DNA from: an uncultured Anaeromassilibacillus sp.
Lineage (GTDB): Bacteria > Bacillota > Clostridia > Oscillospirales > Acutalibacteraceae
Direction: 5' to 3'
Length of the DNA: 64,000 bases
Assembly (NCBI GenBank): GCA_930987725.1
Contig: CAKNKY010000005.1
Coordinates: forward strand, 1 to 64,000
The notes under the pieces were generated by a model. It did no database searches and was not told where the DNA came from. It was given only the letters and a program-made list of their open reading frames with translations. Of the stretch, positions 49,555 through 58,109 are shown piece by piece (position 1 is the stretch's first letter; each line of letters opens with the position of its first letter). Made by a program: the position numbers and the translations under genes.

Positions 49555-50724
49555 TCAAAGCCTTTCTTTGTGAACGTCCTGTGAATTCCGCACAACCGAT
49601 CGCATCACCGCCGCGAAAGAACGGATTTCCTGTTCCGTGGTAAAGGCCGAGGGGCAAATCCGCACCGCACCGGACTCGAGCGTCCCCATAAAGCGGTGGG
49701 CCGCCGGCGCACAGTGCAGGCCGGCGCGCACTGCAATGCCCGCCTGCGCCAGGGCGGCAGCCGTCTCCTCGCTCGGCACGCCGCGCACCCGGAATGAGAA
49801 CACGGGCGCAAACGATTCGCCGTCCGGCTCAGGGCTGAAAAGCTCCACCCGATCCAGCGCGCGCAGGGCGCGCCAGGCAGCGCGAGCCACAGAAAGCTCA
49901 TGGTGCAGGATCCGCTCCCTGCTCTTTTCGCGCACGAAAGCCAGGCCGGCGCGCAGCCCGGCAACGGCAGGCACATTGAGCGTGCCGCTTTCCAGACGTT
50001 CGGGCATCTCCTGCGGCTGATCAAACGAAACGGAGTTTGTGCCCGTTCCGCCCTCCAGAATGGTGTCGAGCGCCTCCCCGCGGGAGGTGATCAGCAGGCC
50101 GAGCCCCATTGGGGCATACAGCCCCTTGTGCGGCGCAGCGCAGATAAAGTCGAAGCATCCCTCCTCCAGCTCGACGGGGAACACACCGGCAGACTGGGCC
50201 GCATCCACACAGATAGGCACCCCATATTGCCGGGCCATAGCGGCGATCCGCTCCACCGGCAGGCGAATGCCCCACACGTTCGACACATGGGTGCAGACAA
50301 TCAGCTTCGTCTCCGGCCGCAGGGCGCGGCGGAACGCGTCCACCGTTGCGTCGTTGTCGCCGGGATACACACGCGCCTGGGTAAAGGAGACGTCCTGCTC
50401 CGCCAGCTTCCGCAGCGGCCGCATCACGGCGTTATGCTCCAGACATGATACGACGGCATGGCTGCCGGGGGTCAGCGTCCCCTTGATCACCGCGTTGAGG
50501 GCATGGGTGCAATTCATGGTGAAGACGACACAGGACGAATCGGGCGCGTGAAAAAAATCGGCCGCCTCTGCCCGCGCCCGGTAGACAAGCTCAGCCGTGG
50601 CCATGCTCATGGCGTGGCCGCCGCGGCCGGGGTTTGCACCGAACCGCACGAACGCATCGGCCACGGCGCGGCGGACGCGTTCCGGCTTCGGGTAAGTGGT
50701 GGCGCCGTTGTCCAGGTAAATCAC
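49555..50724 (-). CDS. Cysteine desulfurase family protein (aminotransferase class V)
   Basis: IYLDNGATTYPKPERV; CVDAAQSAGV; APHKGLYAP; conserved RAGLHCAPAAH; GTG start at 50724. Confidence 0.93.
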   Translation of the reverse strand: MIYLDNGATTYPKPERVRRAVADAFVRFGANPGRGGHAMSMATAELVYRARAEAADFFHAPDSSCVVFTMNCTHALNAVIKGTLTPGSHAVVSCLEHNAVMRPLRKLAEQDVSFTQARVYPGDNDATVDAFRRALRPETKLIVCTHVSNVWGIRLPVERIAAMARQYGVPICVDAAQSAGVFPVELEEGCFDFICAAPHKGLYAPMGLGLLITSRGEALDTILEGGTGTNSVSFDQPQEMPERLESGTLNVPAVAGLRAGLAFVREKSRERILHHELSVARAAWRALRALDRVELFSPEPDGESFAPVFSFRVRGVPSEETAAALAQAGIAVRAGLHCAPAAHRFMGTLESGAVRICPSAFTTEQEIRSFAAVMRSVVRNSQDVHKERL

Positions 50725-50942
50725 CGCGGGCCGCCCCCTTGCCCGCCTGCCAGATACCCGGCCCGGATCAGAATGGGCAGCGCTTCCTGCGCGCGGCCCG
50801 GCGCGTAAACGCCGTATCCGCACCCCATGCCAGGCGTGTGCGGCACACGCTCCACCGTGGCCTGGATGCCGTGGCGGCGCAGCAAATCGCGCGCCTGCAT
50901 GGCGCGCGTAATGGAGCTCACTGTGAATAATGGTCGTTCCAT
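50721..50942 (-). CDS. DUF3343 family protein (putative Se/S carrier-like)
   Basis: 73 aa with PGMGCGYGVYAPGRAQEALPIL; stop overlaps the start of the cysteine desulfurase gene. Confidence 0.85.
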   Translation of the reverse strand: MERPLFTVSSITRAMQARDLLRRHGIQATVERVPHTPGMGCGYGVYAPGRAQEALPILIRAGYLAGGQGGGPR

Positions 50943-51047
50943 CAGTCGAATCCCTCGCTTCCCGGGCAGCGCCTGAAGCGCCGCCCCGATTCACCCCGCC
51001 GGACAAACGGAGCTAACCCATCATATGAGGCGGAGATCCCGATGGTG

Positions 51048-51530
51048 TCATGCCCGGGATTCGATGAGACAAACGGCGTGTGCAGCGATCCCTTCGCCGC
51101 TTCCCGTGAAACCCAGCCCCTCCTCCGTGGTGGCTTTCACGCTTACCCGCGAAACGGGGACGCCGCAGGCTGCCGCTATGTTTTCCCGCATGGACTGAAT
51201 GTGGGGCGCGAACTTCGGCGCCTGCGCCAGCACGGTGGCGTCCAGATTTTCCAGCCGCCAGCCGTCCTCCTTCAGGAGTTCGGCCACACGGCGCAGGAGA
51301 ACCATGCTGTCTGCCCCCTCATATGCCGGATCGGAATCGGGAAACAGCTTGCCGATGTCGCCCAGGGCAGCGGCGCCCAGCAGCGCATCCGCCGCGGCGT
51401 GGGCCAGCACGTCTGCATCCGAATGGCCAAGCAGCCCCTTTTCCCACGGGATCTTCACACCTCCCAGGATCAGGTCCCGCCCTGCGGCCAGGCGGTGCAC
51501 ATCGTATCCATGGCCGATTCTCATGCTCAT
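51048..51530 (-). CDS. ispF: 2-C-methyl-D-erythritol 2,4-cyclodiphosphate synthase
   Basis: [55 protein letters not shown] for AUGA overlap with ispD stop, alternative start 51524. Confidence 0.98.
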   Translation of the reverse strand: MSMRIGHGYDVHRLAAGRDLILGGVKIPWEKGLLGHSDADVLAHAAADALLGAAALGDIGKLFPDSDPAYEGADSMVLLRRVAELLKEDGWRLENLDATVLAQAPKFAPHIQSMRENIAAACGVPVSRVSVKATTEEGLGFTGSGEGIAAHAVCLIESRA

Positions 51531-52222
51531 TCCTCCCGTTTGCGCAGGATCGCCTCGGCAGTGAAGATATCGTCCCGCGTTGTCAGTTTCAGATTCTCAT
51601 AGCTGCCCTCGCACAGCCGCACAGGCAGGCCCGCGTGCTCCCAGAGCTGGCAATCATCCGTGTACAGCCTGCCGGCCGCCACAGCGCGTTCCATCTCTTC
51701 CAGATACCGCCGGAAGGGAAAAACCTGCGGCGTCTGCACCGCCCAAAGCGTGTCGCGCGCGGGCGTGGACAGAACAAAGCCCCGGGCATCCGCCACTTTA
51801 ATGGTATCCTTCACGCGCACGGCAAGAGCCGCCCCTGCCGGAGGCTCTGCCGACGCAATCACCGCATCGATCTCCTGCGGCGTGACGAGTGGCCTCGCGC
51901 CGTCGTGCACGGCGGCAAGCGCAGGCATGCCCGGGGCCGCCAGCAGGCCGCTGCGCACGGAAAGCTGGCGCTCCGCCCCGCCGGGGGCGAAAGCGAACGG
52001 CTTGGAAAGACCGGCACGGCGCGCCAAGACTTCCGCCTGTGGAAGGTCCTCCTCCCGCACAACGAGCACAAGGGAGGAAACACGTGCCGCCCGGTCAAAG
52101 GCGCGCAGCGTCCACCAGAGTGCAGGCTTGCCCAGCAAGGGCAGGAACTGCTTGGGGCGCCCCATGCGAGTGGAATTCCCGGCCGCCACAATCACGGCGC
52201 AGCAGCCGTTTTGTTCCGCCAT
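51527..52222 (-). CDS. ispD: 2-C-methyl-D-erythritol 4-phosphate cytidylyltransferase
   Basis: [44 protein letters not shown]. Confidence 0.96.
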   Translation of the reverse strand: MAEQNGCCAVIVAAGNSTRMGRPKQFLPLLGKPALWWTLRAFDRAARVSSLVLVVREEDLPQAEVLARRAGLSKPFAFAPGGAERQLSVRSGLLAAPGMPALAAVHDGARPLVTPQEIDAVIASAEPPAGAALAVRVKDTIKVADARGFVLSTPARDTLWAVQTPQVFPFRRYLEEMERAVAAGRLYTDDCQLWEHAGLPVRLCEGSYENLKLTTRDDIFTAEAILRKREE

Positions 52223-52227
52223 TTGAT

Positions 52228-52761
52228 TCACCCTTTCAAGAGCTTTTTGTAGGAAACAAGCCACTCCGGCCTGATTTCTTCCAGCACGGCCTGCGGCTTT
52301 TCATACTGATCCAGCGGACGCTGCTCCTTGAGGGAGTGCAGCGCGCGATGAATCTGCCTGGTGTCCACATCCGAACTGAGCTGAAGCTCCGCCAGAGTGG
52401 AATACACGATGTTTGCGCTTTTCATTACATAGAGAAGATCGGCCCACGCGCTGAACTCCGTGAGCTTCACAAACTCCTGCGGTACGCGAAGCGTGAGCAG
52501 CACGCTGCTGGACACACGCCCGTCGGCGCACTGCGGCCTCCCGCGCACACAGGCGAACACAGGGCACTCGCACTTCAGGTGAAGCAGATCGATCAATGCC
52601 TGGTATTCGTTTGCAAAGGTGATGCTCTTGTGTGCACGGTATACTTTCTTTTCAAGGAGGATATCCAGCACTTGGGTGGATTGATAGGTGAGGAGATTGT
52701 AGCATCCGTCTTCGATGCTGCGGCCCATTCGGGCCATTCTGTCAAGTAAAAATTGGATCAC
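52228..52761 (-). CDS. Hypothetical protein (weak DUF3841-like resemblance)
   Basis: 177 aa ORF in operon context, GTG start; CPVFACVRG...SSVLLTLRVPQEFVKLTEFSAWADLLY loosely resembles DUF3841; not verified. Confidence 0.65.
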   Translation of the reverse strand: MIQFLLDRMARMGRSIEDGCYNLLTYQSTQVLDILLEKKVYRAHKSITFANEYQALIDLLHLKCECPVFACVRGRPQCADGRVSSSVLLTLRVPQEFVKLTEFSAWADLLYVMKSANIVYSTLAELQLSSDVDTRQIHRALHSLKEQRPLDQYEKPQAVLEEIRPEWLVSYKKLLKG

Positions 52762-52803
52762 CGTGATTCCCCTTTAATGATATTGAAACGAAATGGGCAC
52801 ACT

Positions 52804-53592
52804 TCAATTCATGGTCGCCCAGTTGAACAGAGTCATATCCTGGCGGCCATAGGCATCCGGCAAGGCGAGATACCGGCGGGTGAGCGCCAGATCATCCTGG
52901 CCGGTGCCGTGATAAAACGCTTCCGCAATGGAACCGGCGATCGCGCCCACGGTATCGGTGTCACAGCGGACGCTGTACACATTGCGGATGCAGCTTTCCC
53001 ACGAATGGCTTTCCAGAAAACACCGGATCGCAAGCGGCACGGAAACCTGGCAGCTCATGTCCACTTTAGCGAACGGCCGCAGCAGCGCAAGCGGGCGGCC
53101 AAGGCGATACTGATAATTTTTTTCGATATAGGCGCGGATTTCCTTTTTGGAGCAGCCGGTTCGGGCAAGATAAATACAGACGGCCGTTGCCTCCGCGCCT
53201 TTGATCCCCTCGGGGTGATTGTGCGTGCACAGCGCACTGCTCTGGGCCTGTTCCCGCACGCGCTCAAGCGTGGGAAAATATTCCCCGATGAAGCTCACGC
53301 GCATGGCGGATCCGTTGCCGTAGCTGCGGTAAGCCGCCGCGCCTCCCGCCTCAAGCCAGCGCTTGAACATGGAGCCGTATCCGGCCAGGGGAAATTTGCG
53401 GCCGAACTCCAGGTAAGCGTTCCGGTAAGAACAGCCGTTGAGCACGGCGTATTTGGTCGCCACTGTCAAAACGGTGTCATCCGTGAAACAACATGCATCC
53501 GTAAAAAACGGCTCCTTTTTGTAGTTAAACGTCTGCGGCCGGCTGAATTCAAACCGGGACCCCGCAATGTCACCCAATATCGCGCCAAACAT
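52804..53592 (-). CDS. ADP-ribosylglycohydrolase family protein
   Basis: MFGAILGDIAGSRFEF, CFTDDTVLTVA, CDTDTVGAIAGSIAEAFYG-type motifs. Confidence 0.94.
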   Translation of the reverse strand: MFGAILGDIAGSRFEFSRPQTFNYKKEPFFTDACCFTDDTVLTVATKYAVLNGCSYRNAYLEFGRKFPLAGYGSMFKRWLEAGGAAAYRSYGNGSAMRVSFIGEYFPTLERVREQAQSSALCTHNHPEGIKGAEATAVCIYLARTGCSKKEIRAYIEKNYQYRLGRPLALLRPFAKVDMSCQVSVPLAIRCFLESHSWESCIRNVYSVRCDTDTVGAIAGSIAEAFYHGTGQDDLALTRRYLALPDAYGRQDMTLFNWATMN

Positions 53593-53811
53593 AGGCCCTT
53601 TCCCCTTTCCGCTTTCCCGGCGGCTCCCCGTGCCCCCGCCTGCGGCCGCCGAACCGGCCACGGGACGGCAGGCGGAAGCGGATTGGCGCCGCCTTCTGTC
53701 TCTATCATACTATATCTTGAGCCGTTTTTCCAGATCTTTGCCTGTTTCGTGCACGATTATGCGGAGAAAGGATGAAAATATACTAAATCGGTAGAAATTT
53801 AATTTGCCTTC

Positions 53812-53840
53812 TTGACAATGGAGCAAAAGTGCCATACATT
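53812..53840 (+). promoter_or_regulatory. SigA-type promoter of sufC-sufB operon
   Basis: TTGACA (53812-53817), 17-bp spacer, TACATT (53835-53840). Confidence 0.75.
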
Positions 53841-53908
53841 ATAGAAAGAGGGAACGGCATGCCGGGAGCAGCCGGCAGCCGAAACGCCTTCTGGAAAGGA
53901 TAAACTCT

Positions 53909-54643
53909 ATGGATATTTTAAAAGCGGAACACCTGGCCTGGGATCTTCCGGACGGTGTGGGAATTATCAAAGATATCAGTTTCTCCATTGAAAGCGGCAA
54001 GCTGGTGGTCGTCACCGGCCCGAACGGCGGCGGCAAAACGACGCTTGCCAAGCTGATCGCCGGCATCGAAACGCCGTCTGCCGGACATCTCTTCTTCGAA
54101 GGCGAGGACATCACGAAGAAAAATATCACGGAGCGCGCGAAACTGGGCGTGGCGTATGCCTTCCAGCAGCCGGTGCGCTTTAAAGGCCTGACGGTGCGCG
54201 ACATGCTGGAGCTTGCTTCCGGCCATGCGCTCGACGACGCACATCTGTGCGATCTGCTGGGCAAGGTAGGGCTGTGCGCGAACGAGTATGTGGATCGCGA
54301 GCTGAATGCGAGCCTTTCCGGCGGTGAGATCAAACGCATTGAGATCGCCTCCGTGCTGGCGCGCGGCGCGAAGCTCTCGATCTTCGATGAGCCGGAGGCC
54401 GGCATTGACCTGTGGAGCTTTGCCCGGCTGGTGGAGACCTTTGAGGAGGTCCGCCGCAACCAGTCCGGCACGCTGCTCATCATCTCGCATCAGGAACGCA
54501 TCCTGAACATTGCCGACGAGATCATCGTGATTGCCGACGGGCTGGTGCGCGCCGCGGGGCCGCGCGAGGAAATCCTGCCCACGCTGCTGGCAGACGAGAA
54601 GTCGCCCCGCTGCCCTCTTGGAAAGGAGAGTGCGCTTGTATGA
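53909..54643 (+). CDS. sufC: SufC-like ABC ATPase (Fe-S cluster assembly)
   Basis: GPNGGGKTTLAKLIAG, LSGGEIKRIEIASVLARG, LSIFDEPEAGIDLWSF, ISHQERIL. Confidence 0.92.
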   Translation: MDILKAEHLAWDLPDGVGIIKDISFSIESGKLVVVTGPNGGGKTTLAKLIAGIETPSAGHLFFEGEDITKKNITERAKLGVAYAFQQPVRFKGLTVRDMLELASGHALDDAHLCDLLGKVGLCANEYVDRELNASLSGGEIKRIEIASVLARGAKLSIFDEPEAGIDLWSFARLVETFEEVRRNQSGTLLIISHQERILNIADEIIVIADGLVRAAGPREEILPTLLADEKSPRCPLGKESALV

Positions 54644-55557
54644 ATAAGATCACAGAATCCCTTCTGCGCGTCGTTTCGGATTTCGGCGGCACGTTCAAGG
54701 GTGCGTATAACGTGCGCGAGGACGGCGGCTGCGCCGGCCGCCAGTCGAGCGAGCACATCAAGCTGGAATCGAAGAAGGATGGTCCTGGCCTCATCATCCG
54801 CGTGGCCCCCGGCACAAAGGGGGAGACGGTGTATATTCCCGCCTGCGTGACGCATGGCGGCATTGACGATCTCGTTTACAACGATTTCTACATCGGCGAG
54901 GGCGCCGACGTGGTGGTGGTAGCCGGCTGCGGCGTCCACAACGAGGATGACTCGGAGGCACGCCATAACGGCATTCACCGCTTCTTCCTGGAAAAGGGAG
55001 CGCGCGTGGTGTACCGCGAAAAGCATGTGGGAACAGGAAAAGGCCGCGGTGCGCGCCGCATTGACCCGGTGACAGATATCCAGATGGCGGAGGATTCCTA
55101 CATGGAGATGGACACCGTGCAGATCAGCGGCGTGGACAGCACCATGCGGCGCACCAATGCGCTGCTCAAGGACCGCGCCCGCCTGGTGGTGCGTGAGCGC
55201 CTGCTGACGAACGGAACGGAATGGGCCCGCAGCGACTTCGACGTCACGCTCGAGGGCGAGGATTCCTCGGCGGACATCGTCTCCCGCTCGGTGGCGCGCG
55301 GAAAGTCCCGCCAGGAATTCAACTCCTGCCTTCGCGGCAAGAACCGCTGCAACGGCCATTCCGAATGCGACGCCATTCTGGCGGAATCCGGCAGCGTGGT
55401 CGCCTCCCCCTCGCTTGAGGCAGCCAATCTGGACGCGGCCCTCATCCATGAAGCGGCCATCGGCAAGATTGCCGGCGAGCAGATCCTGAAGCTGCGCACG
55501 CTTGGCCTCACCCAGGAGGAAGCGGAGGAGCGCATCATCCAGGGCTTCCTGAAATAA
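54640..55557 (+). CDS. sufB: Short SufB/SufD-like Fe-S scaffold protein
   Basis: 305 aa SufBD core (CGVHNEDDSEARHNGIHRFFLEKGA; GRGARRIDP; SPSLEAANLDAALIHEAAIGKIAGEQILKLRTLGLTQEEAEERIIQGFL); ATGA overlap with sufC. Confidence 0.9.
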   Translation: MNKITESLLRVVSDFGGTFKGAYNVREDGGCAGRQSSEHIKLESKKDGPGLIIRVAPGTKGETVYIPACVTHGGIDDLVYNDFYIGEGADVVVVAGCGVHNEDDSEARHNGIHRFFLEKGARVVYREKHVGTGKGRGARRIDPVTDIQMAEDSYMEMDTVQISGVDSTMRRTNALLKDRARLVVRERLLTNGTEWARSDFDVTLEGEDSSADIVSRSVARGKSRQEFNSCLRGKNRCNGHSECDAILAESGSVVASPSLEAANLDAALIHEAAIGKIAGEQILKLRTLGLTQEEAEERIIQGFLK

Positions 55558-55571
55558 CATCCCGGCACAGC

Positions 55572-55619
55572 AAACTGCCGCGGCACCGGCGCACAGCGCA
55601 CGGGCCGCGGCAGTTTTTT
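55572..55619 (+). terminator. Rho-independent terminator after sufB
   Basis: AAACTGCCGCGGC...GCCGCGGCAGTTTTTTG. Confidence 0.9.
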
Positions 55620-55634
55620 GCGCCTAGATCGATT

Positions 55635-56315
55635 TCACAAGAGCGTCTGGCCGTTCACGCGCAGGCGGAACGTCAGGCCAAGGCGCTCCGCAGCCTTGCG
55701 GCAGAGCAGCATGCGGTCGAGGAAAATTTCGAAATAGTCCATGACAGGCGAAATCTGCGTGTCGATCGTCATCTCCTGCACGAGCGCGGTTTTGTCCGGC
55801 GTGAGATAGGTGCGCGTCTCGACCACGGCGTAATTGACGCGATCGTGCATGTCAAACGAAGCAAAGTCCGTGTTGCGCACACGGGTGCGGCGCACATCCG
55901 TTTTGTCCGCGAGGATCAGAGCGGCCGCCACCTCGTTGACGGGATAGGCCGTGCTCTCATCATGGTTGCCGATGGCGCTGATCACAGTGGAAAGCTCTTC
56001 GGCGTCCATACCCATCTTGTCGAGAATGCGGAACGCCATGATCGCGCCGCTCTGGGCATGGTCAATCCGGTTGATCACATTGCCGATGTCGTGCAGGTAG
56101 CCGGCGATCCAAGCGAGCTCCGCCTGGCGGGGTGCACAGCCGAGATCGAGCAGCAGGTTCTGCGCAAAATTGGCCGCGCGCGTCACATGGGCGAAGCTGT
56201 GCTCCGTGTAGCCCATGGCCTGCAGCGATTCATCCGCTTTTCGGATATAGACGGCAATCTGCTCATTGCCGCGCACACTCTCTTTCGTGATCAAACCGTT
56301 CCATCCTTTCTGCAC
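55635..56315 (-). CDS. HD-domain phosphohydrolase
   Basis: HSFAHVTRAANFAQ, GYLHDIGNVINRIDHAQ; probable TTG start at 56291 after AGAAAGGATGG. Confidence 0.85.
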   Translation of the reverse strand: MQKGWNGLITKESVRGNEQIAVYIRKADESLQAMGYTEHSFAHVTRAANFAQNLLLDLGCAPRQAELAWIAGYLHDIGNVINRIDHAQSGAIMAFRILDKMGMDAEELSTVISAIGNHDESTAYPVNEVAAALILADKTDVRRTRVRNTDFASFDMHDRVNYAVVETRTYLTPDKTALVQEMTIDTQISPVMDYFEIFLDRMLLCRKAAERLGLTFRLRVNGQTLL

Positions 56316-56411
56316 TTTGCCCCGGTGAAACTCGGAAACACTTTCAGCATACGCCCGGGAGGGCGCATGCGCAAGGGGAAATGTGTAAAACCGCCGTAAA
56401 AGTTGCCGTTG

Positions 56412-57050
56412 TCAGCCCATCATACTGTTCAGATAAGACCGCACCAGGGAGACGCATTTTTCCCACCCGTTCTCATTCCAGGCAAACCGGCTGCTGTTGA
56501 GGCAGAGATCATAATATTCCACATCACGCCAGTTTTTTCCCGTGAAATACTGGTAATAGTCCGCGCGCCGCTTATCCGTCCGGCGTACCAGCTTGCGGAC
56601 CTCCTCCACGCTGAGCGCCGGGTTCAGTTCCCGGGCGCGGGCCACACAGTAATCGAACGGCGCATATACATAGAGGCGCAGCACGTTGTCCAGATCCTTG
56701 AGAATGTAGTTGGCGCAGCGCCCGACGATCACGCAGGACTCCTCCCGCGCGAGCTCCCGGATCACCTTTGCCTGGAAATTGAAGAGGTTGACGTTGGTGA
56801 CGAAGTCGTCGCTGTCCGGCGGGATCAGCTCGCCGCCATAGGCGCCACGCGCCGCGCGGAACAGCACCGTATTGCGGATTTTCTCATCCGCGTTTGCAAA
56901 GAAACTCTCATTGATCCCGCTCTTTTCGGAGGCAAGGCGCAGGATTTCCCTGTTGTAGAAGGAGACATTCAGCTCCCTCGCCAGCATTCTTCCGATGCTT
57001 CTGCCGCCGCTTCCATACCCGCGTGCGATGGTAATCACAAAGTTTTTCAT
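56412..57050 (-). CDS. Cytidylate kinase-like family protein
   Basis: MKNFVITIARGYGSGGRSIGRMLARELNVSFYNREIL; CVIVGRCANYIL. Confidence 0.92.
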   Translation of the reverse strand: MKNFVITIARGYGSGGRSIGRMLARELNVSFYNREILRLASEKSGINESFFANADEKIRNTVLFRAARGAYGGELIPPDSDDFVTNVNLFNFQAKVIRELAREESCVIVGRCANYILKDLDNVLRLYVYAPFDYCVARARELNPALSVEEVRKLVRRTDKRRADYYQYFTGKNWRDVEYYDLCLNSSRFAWNENGWEKCVSLVRSYLNSMMG

Positions 57051-57311
57051 CCCGGTCACCTTCCCTTTCTCCGGCCGGCCGTCAAACGCCGGGCCGGATC
57101 GCTCCGGCTGCACCCGTTTGCCGGGCAAATCGCCGTGCTGTTCCTCTTCTTTCAGTATAGGGGGAAACAGCGGAGAAATCAACAATATTTACAAAATCGT
57201 TAAATCTTTTCTTGTCTTTTTCCGTGAATTGTGATACTGTTTAACGGTAGGGCCGCCGCAAAAGAAGACAGACTGCGGCGTGCTCCCGAGAGAAGAAAGG
57301 AGATTTCCAAA

Positions 57312-58109
57312 ATGGATTGGAATGAGATACTGGAACGCGTCTGCAGCCTTGTGAAGGAGGACGGCAGGCGCATCCTTGCCATGAAGCGGCCCGAGGTATT
57401 TGAAAAGGAGGGCCACGCCAATTTTGTGACAAGCGCCGATCTGGCCTCCCAGAGCTTCCTGCTCGAAGGGCTCGCTCCCCTGGTGCCGGGTGCGCATTTC
57501 TTTGCCGAGGAGCAGGAGGAGCATGTGCTCGCCCCCGGTTACAACTGGCTGATCGATCCCATCGACGGCACCACAAACTTTATGCGCGGCCTGCGGTGCT
57601 CCTCCATCTCCGTCGGCCTTGTGAACAACGGCAAGGCTGTGCTCGGCGTGGTCTATCAGTTCTATTCCGACGAGCTGTTCTACGCCGTGCGGGGCAAAGG
57701 CGCCTTTCTGAACGGGAAGCCGATCCACGCGGCGGATACACCGTGTGACAGGGCGCTGATCGAGGTGGGCACCAGCCCGTATAACACGACGTTCCACGCG
57801 GCCACGGCCGCTATCATGCACAAGGCTCTCTCCTGCTGCGGCGATCTGCGGCGCAGCGGTTCCGCGGCCGTGGACCTGTGCGCCATTGCGGCGGGCCGGG
57901 CGGACGCCTTTGTGGAGGCGCGCCTTTCGCCGTGGGATTACGCCGCTTCCTCCGTAATTCTGGAGGAGGCAGGCGCGCAGATCACGTCCTGCGCGCCCTT
58001 CACGCTCGATTTTCAGAACAGCACACCGGTGATCGCCGGCGCGGGCGAAGCGTTTGACTTTGTGTGCCGCACCGCCGCAGCCGTGCTTTCCGGGGAGGGC
58101 GGCGCATGA
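57312..58109 (+). CDS. Inositol monophosphatase family protein
   Basis: NFVTSADLASQSFLL, FAEEQEEH, WLIDPIDGTTNFM, SPWDYAASSVILEEAGAQIT. Confidence 0.95.
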   Translation: MDWNEILERVCSLVKEDGRRILAMKRPEVFEKEGHANFVTSADLASQSFLLEGLAPLVPGAHFFAEEQEEHVLAPGYNWLIDPIDGTTNFMRGLRCSSISVGLVNNGKAVLGVVYQFYSDELFYAVRGKGAFLNGKPIHAADTPCDRALIEVGTSPYNTTFHAATAAIMHKALSCCGDLRRSGSAAVDLCAIAAGRADAFVEARLSPWDYAASSVILEEAGAQITSCAPFTLDFQNSTPVIAGAGEAFDFVCRTAAAVLSGEGGA

